Assembly: GCA_029856295.1 (NCBI GenBank)
Contig: JAHQWS010000044.1
Coordinates: forward strand, 1-9,672
Reading direction: 5' to 3'
DNA length: 9,672 nt
Origin: Promethearchaeia archaeon
GTDB lineage: Archaea > Asgardarchaeota > Lokiarchaeia > Sigyniarchaeales > SOKP01
Under the pieces are notes generated by a model, which saw only the letters and a program-made list of their open reading frames with translations, had not been told where the DNA came from and did no database searches. Within the stretch, counting starts at the first letter, position 1. Each line of letters opens with the position of its first letter. Below are positions 7,111-9,672 of the stretch, one piece after another. The translations under genes and the position numbers were made by a program.

Positions 7111-8244
7111 TTACACCTCCATAAGTTTTATAAACTTGTTAAAAATTAGCTCTTTCATGTCTAATGCCCCCGGAGATGCTTCTGGGTTAAATGCAACGGA
7201 AAAAATTGGTTTACTCTCATGAATTAAACCCTCATTCGTCCTATCATCTTTATCATGGTATAATTCCTTAAACCCATTTTTTTGAAAATCCTTTATACTA
7301 TAGGCATGGTTTTGAAAGGTAATATGATGGTGATTTGTGGCATTTTGCACGGTTGTCCTGCCACCTCTATGTTCAGCAGTCATTTTGTAGCATGTGCCCC
7401 CTGCAGTTATACCAATTATATTGTGGCCAAGCCCAATACCCATTGTTGGAATATTATTTTCAATTAATTTTTTAGCTAATTCTATTGGTTGTTTTAAAAT
7501 ATTAGGATTACCGGGACCATTAGGTATAATGATCCCATTTGGATTTAGCTCCATTATCATATCGTAATCATAAAGATATGGAACTAAAATGACTTCAAAA
7601 TTTTTATAAAGTAAAGTTCTAATCACATTATTCTTTACACCAAGATCATAAATAATGACAGTTCCTCTTGAATCAACAGGAGTAAATTTTTTTAATTTCT
7701 TGGTAGAGACGCGTGAGATGATGTTTTGATTTACCGGATCTTCAAAATTTTGTACTTCTTTTTTTAACTCATCAATATTTGGATTTTGACCACTATCAAA
7801 CACTTGAAGCAATCCCAGTTTACTTCCCTCCTCAACAAACATCTGAGTAATCATGCGAGTATCGATCCATTGGATACCAGGAATATCTTCCTCTATAAGC
7901 CAATCTTCTAAAGTCTTAACGCTTTCATAATGACTTGGCATATCACAATATTCATTAACAATTAGTCCTTTCAATTTGATAGAATCCGATTCAAACTGTC
8001 TAAGGATACCATATTCATCCTTTATCTTATCTGGAACACCATAATTGCCTATGGAGGGATAAGTAAAGAGGACAATCTGATTTTTAAATGTAGAATCTGT
8101 CAATATCTCTACATATCCTGATCCGGGAATTGCAGAAAAAGTTATTTCACCTGAAACTTTTTTAGTAGCTCCTATACCTATTCCCTCAAAAAAAGTTCCA
8201 TCTTGAAACATTAATATGGCTTGTCTTTCATTTTTATAAATCAT
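7111..8244 (-). CDS. carA: carbamoyl-phosphate synthetase small subunit with inactive glutaminase site
   Basis: This 377-residue CarA has the CPSase small-subunit N-domain (~1-145; GYVEILTD at 43-50, TYPSIGNYG at 61-69) and a class I glutamine amidotransferase domain (~194-377; NGPGNP at 242-247). Normally it hydrolyses glutamine and passes ammonia to CarB. Here the nucleophile elbow, usually G-I-C-L-G-H-Q, reads GIGLGHN: Cys is replaced by Gly271 and Gln by Asn275. The catalytic His is Asn353 in FNPEASPG, while Glu355 remains. QNHG of the glutamine pocket is QNHA (311-314). Gly271 is codon GGG, two changes from either Cys codon, so one base error cannot explain it. Segments such as TNEGLIHESKP resemble animal CPS1, which is also glutaminase-dead. 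It is otherwise intact and tightly coupled to carB1, so a structural role in an ammonia-using enzyme is likely. ATG 8244 lacks a Shine-Dalgarno. Confidence 0.93.
   Translation of the reverse strand: MIYKNERQAILMFQDGTFFEGIGIGATKKVSGEITFSAIPGSGYVEILTDSTFKNQIVLFTYPSIGNYGVPDKIKDEYGILRQFESDSIKLKGLIVNEYCDMPSHYESVKTLEDWLIEEDIPGIQWIDTRMITQMFVEEGSKLGLLQVFDSGQNPNIDELKKEVQNFEDPVNQNIISRVSTKKLKKFTPVDSRGTVIIYDLGVKNNVIRTLLYKNFEVILVPYLYDYDMIMELNPNGIIIPNGPGNPNILKQPIELAKKLIENNIPTMGIGLGHNIIGITAGGTCYKMTAEHRGGRTTVQNATNHHHITFQNHAYSIKDFQKNGFKELYHDKDDRTNEGLIHESKPIFSVAFNPEASPGALDMKELIFNKFIKLMEV
7114..7120 (-). promoter_or_regulatory. ribosome binding site of carB1 inside the end of carA
   Basis: The minus strand reads GGAGGTG across the last two carA sense codons, a perfect match to the archaeal anti-Shine-Dalgarno, ending just before the carA stop TAA. 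The GGAGGT core lies 9 nt from the GTG start of carB1 at 7105. It fixes the GTG start and suggests that CarA and CarB1 are made in coupled amounts. Confidence 0.75.
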
Positions 8245-8273
8245 AGCAATTAGTAAGTGAGATTATTTGTATT

Positions 8274-8288
8274 GATTTTTATATAATT
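8274..8288 (-). promoter_or_regulatory. TATA-box candidate for the carA-carB1 operon
   Basis: The minus strand carries TTATATAAAAA (8286-8276), centred about 37 nt before the carA ATG. Archaeal initiation about 25 nt downstream would give a start near 8255 and a very short leader of about 10 nt, consistent with the missing Shine-Dalgarno. A second AT-rich candidate (TATAATAGTTTATAC) lies just upstream at about 8294-8308. The 129-bp gap between carB2 and carA thus probably holds a promoter. Confidence 0.45.
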
Positions 8289-8365
8289 AGTATAAACTAT
8301 TATAATTTGTTATATTGAGTTAATAATCTGCTAATAGATGAAATTTTAAGGGAAAATCGAAACTC

Positions 8366-8372
8366 AAAAAAA
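8366..8372 (-). terminator. T7 tract just after carB2 stop
   Basis: A run of seven T begins one base after the carB2 stop codon on the minus strand. With the carA TATA candidate downstream it suggests carB2 and carA are separate transcription units, though read-through is possible. Confidence 0.3.
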
Positions 8373-8373
8373 T

Positions 8374-9672
8374 TTACCAATAAACATCTTTTAATCTCTC
8401 ATGATATTCATTAAGAGATGTAATTATGATTTCCCTTTTTCTAACTTTTTTAATCGCATCTATTAATGCTTTAGCTAATTCCAAATTTATTATTACTGGA
8501 AGGTTATAATCCACTGCCATCCTTCTAATTTTATACTCATCTTCCATTATTGTTCTAAATTTTTCCTCCACTGTTGTTGGCAATGGTATGTTGATTACTA
8601 AATCAATCGCACCATTCTGAAGGCATCCCATAATATTGGGTTCTAACCCATACTCGTGAATTTTATATAGCTTAACTGCATAAATCCCATTTTCTTTTAA
8701 TGCTATAGCAGTATCTTCTGTAGCAAAAATTTTAAAACCTAAATCTTTTAGCTTTTTAGCAAGAGGGATTACTTGTTTTTTCAAATCTTCGCCACCTACT
8801 GAAATTAAGACATTTCCCCCATACATTGGTATTTCCATTTCTGCTGCTTCAAGCGCTTTTATTAAAGCATCGGAAAAGTCTTCACCTATACACGCTACTT
8901 CTCCTGTTGATGCCATTTCCACGCCCAGAACAGGATCAGCTTTGTCAAGTCGCATAAAAGAAAACATTGGAGCCTTAATTGAGACATAATTTCCATAGGG
9001 GAAATCCATTAATTTCTGTGGTATTAGTTTACCCATAAAAACTTCTGCTGCCAATCTCATTAAATTAATGCCCCTTGTTTTTGAAACATATGGCATGCTT
9101 CGGCTCGAGCGCAGATTGCACTCTATAACATATACTTCTTCATTCTTAACTAAATATTGCACATTGAAAGGGCCTCTTATCTTCAAGGCTAAGGCAATTT
9201 TTTTAGTGTATTCCTCAATTGTTGTAATAACTTTTAGTGATACTGTTCGAGGAGGTATAGACATAGTAGCATCCCCAGAGTGCACCCCAGCATTTTCGAT
9301 GTGCTCTACAATAGCTCCAATAAACACATTCGTCCCATCACAAACTCCATCAGCTTCGATCTCTCTCGCATCCGTGAAAAATTTAGTTATTACAACGGGA
9401 TATTCTTTAGAAACTGCTGCAGCAAGATCAAGAGTATCTTTTAATGTTTTCTCATCATAAGAAACTCTCATAGCTGCTCCACTTAATACGTATGATGGTC
9501 TAACAAGCACAGGATACCCAACCTCTTTAGCAAATTTTAATGCTTCATCAGGAGTAAGGAGCATACTCCATTGGGGCTGCCTAATATTTAGTTGATCTAA
9601 TAAATTGCTGAATTTTGATCGATCTTCTGCCATATCGATTCTACTGCCATGTGTACCGAGAATATTTAATCT
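8374..9672 (-). CDS. carB: second carbamoyl-phosphate synthetase large subunit (carB2), C-terminal part
   Basis: The frame is open to the right edge. Codons before the first ATG (9633) read N-I-L-G-T-H-G-S-R, matching carB1, so the true start lies outside the window and 432 residues are visible. They align without gaps to carB1 673-1103, with about 112 differences by hand count (about 74% identity). Present: the second ATP-grasp half (AEDR, LVRPSYVLSGAAM, EHIENAGVHSGDAT, FNVQY, IECNLRSSRS) and the MGS-like domain (FATEDT, IDLVINIP, YKIRRMAVD). Both paralogues end in SLNEY followed by a terminal YW. IECNLRSSRS and KAPMFSFMRL are even closer to animal CPS1 than in carB1. Whether the gene is full length or a separate C-terminal half cannot be seen. 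It may serve a different pathway or nitrogen source from carB1; a partner carA might lie upstream. Confidence 0.93.
   Translation of the reverse strand, partial: RLNILGTHGSRIDMAEDRSKFSNLLDQLNIRQPQWSMLLTPDEALKFAKEVGYPVLVRPSYVLSGAAMRVSYDEKTLKDTLDLAAAVSKEYPVVITKFFTDAREIEADGVCDGTNVFIGAIVEHIENAGVHSGDATMSIPPRTVSLKVITTIEEYTKKIALALKIRGPFNVQYLVKNEEVYVIECNLRSSRSMPYVSKTRGINLMRLAAEVFMGKLIPQKLMDFPYGNYVSIKAPMFSFMRLDKADPVLGVEMASTGEVACIGEDFSDALIKALEAAEMEIPMYGGNVLISVGGEDLKKQVIPLAKKLKDLGFKIFATEDTAIALKENGIYAVKLYKIHEYGLEPNIMGCLQNGAIDLVINIPLPTTVEEKFRTIMEDEYKIRRMAVDYNLPVIINLELAKALIDAIKKVRKREIIITSLNEYHERLKDVYW

Noticed and set aside
7390..7392. Cys285 of CarA as a replacement nucleophile
   Set aside because: It lies about 14 residues after the nucleophile elbow, at a position that is Thr in E. 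coli CarA (SGAKTVKM), and the catalytic His is missing as well.
8374..9633. carB2 as a short gene starting at ATG 9633
   Set aside because: The reading frame continues to the window edge and the upstream codons still match carB1, so the ATG is internal.

Overview
The window looks like AT-rich archaeal DNA (about two thirds A+T by eye). Candidate promoters are TATA-like boxes rather than -35/-10 pairs. Shine-Dalgarno sites resemble GGAGGTG, and genes are followed by oligo-T tracts. The carbamoyl-phosphate synthetase (CPSase) proteins resemble eukaryotic CPS1 and CAD in their signature segments. Together with low GC, paralogous GPH transporters and a stand-alone Lrp-type ligand-binding protein, this suggests an Asgard (Lokiarchaeia-like) archaeon. 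That placement is inference; no rRNA or other marker gene is present.

Layout: the two halves converge at about 3390-3462. On the + strand (1-3389) are the 3' end of a GPH/MFS transporter, a complete close paralogue of it, and a membrane PAP2-family phosphatase. Each is separated by 180-260 bp of AT-rich DNA with T-tract terminators and TATA-rich promoter candidates. On the - strand (9672 down to 3463) are the C-terminal 432 residues of a CPSase large subunit (called carB2 here, cut by the window edge), then carA (small subunit), a complete carB (carB1) starting 5 bp after carA, and a 95-residue RAM/Lrp-ligand-domain-like protein 43 bp further on. carA, carB1 and the small gene look like one operon; carB2 appears to be a separate upstream transcription unit.

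The most interesting feature is that CarA lacks the glutaminase catalytic Cys (Gly271, codon GGG) and the catalytic His (Asn353), and has changes in the glutamine pocket. CarB1, to which it is tightly coupled, keeps the expected residues in both ATP-grasp halves. The pair is therefore predicted to be a two-subunit CPSase that uses free ammonia, functionally parallel to animal CPS1 (Cys to Ser) but by a different route. A second large-subunit paralogue next door, about 74% identical over 431 residues, suggests two CPSases in one organism, perhaps one ammonia-dependent and one glutamine-dependent. The small RAM-like protein could sense an amino acid or associate with this operon's product, but its role is unknown.

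No tRNA, rRNA, CRISPR array, insertion sequence or phage gene was seen. No stretch over 300 bp lacks a gene.
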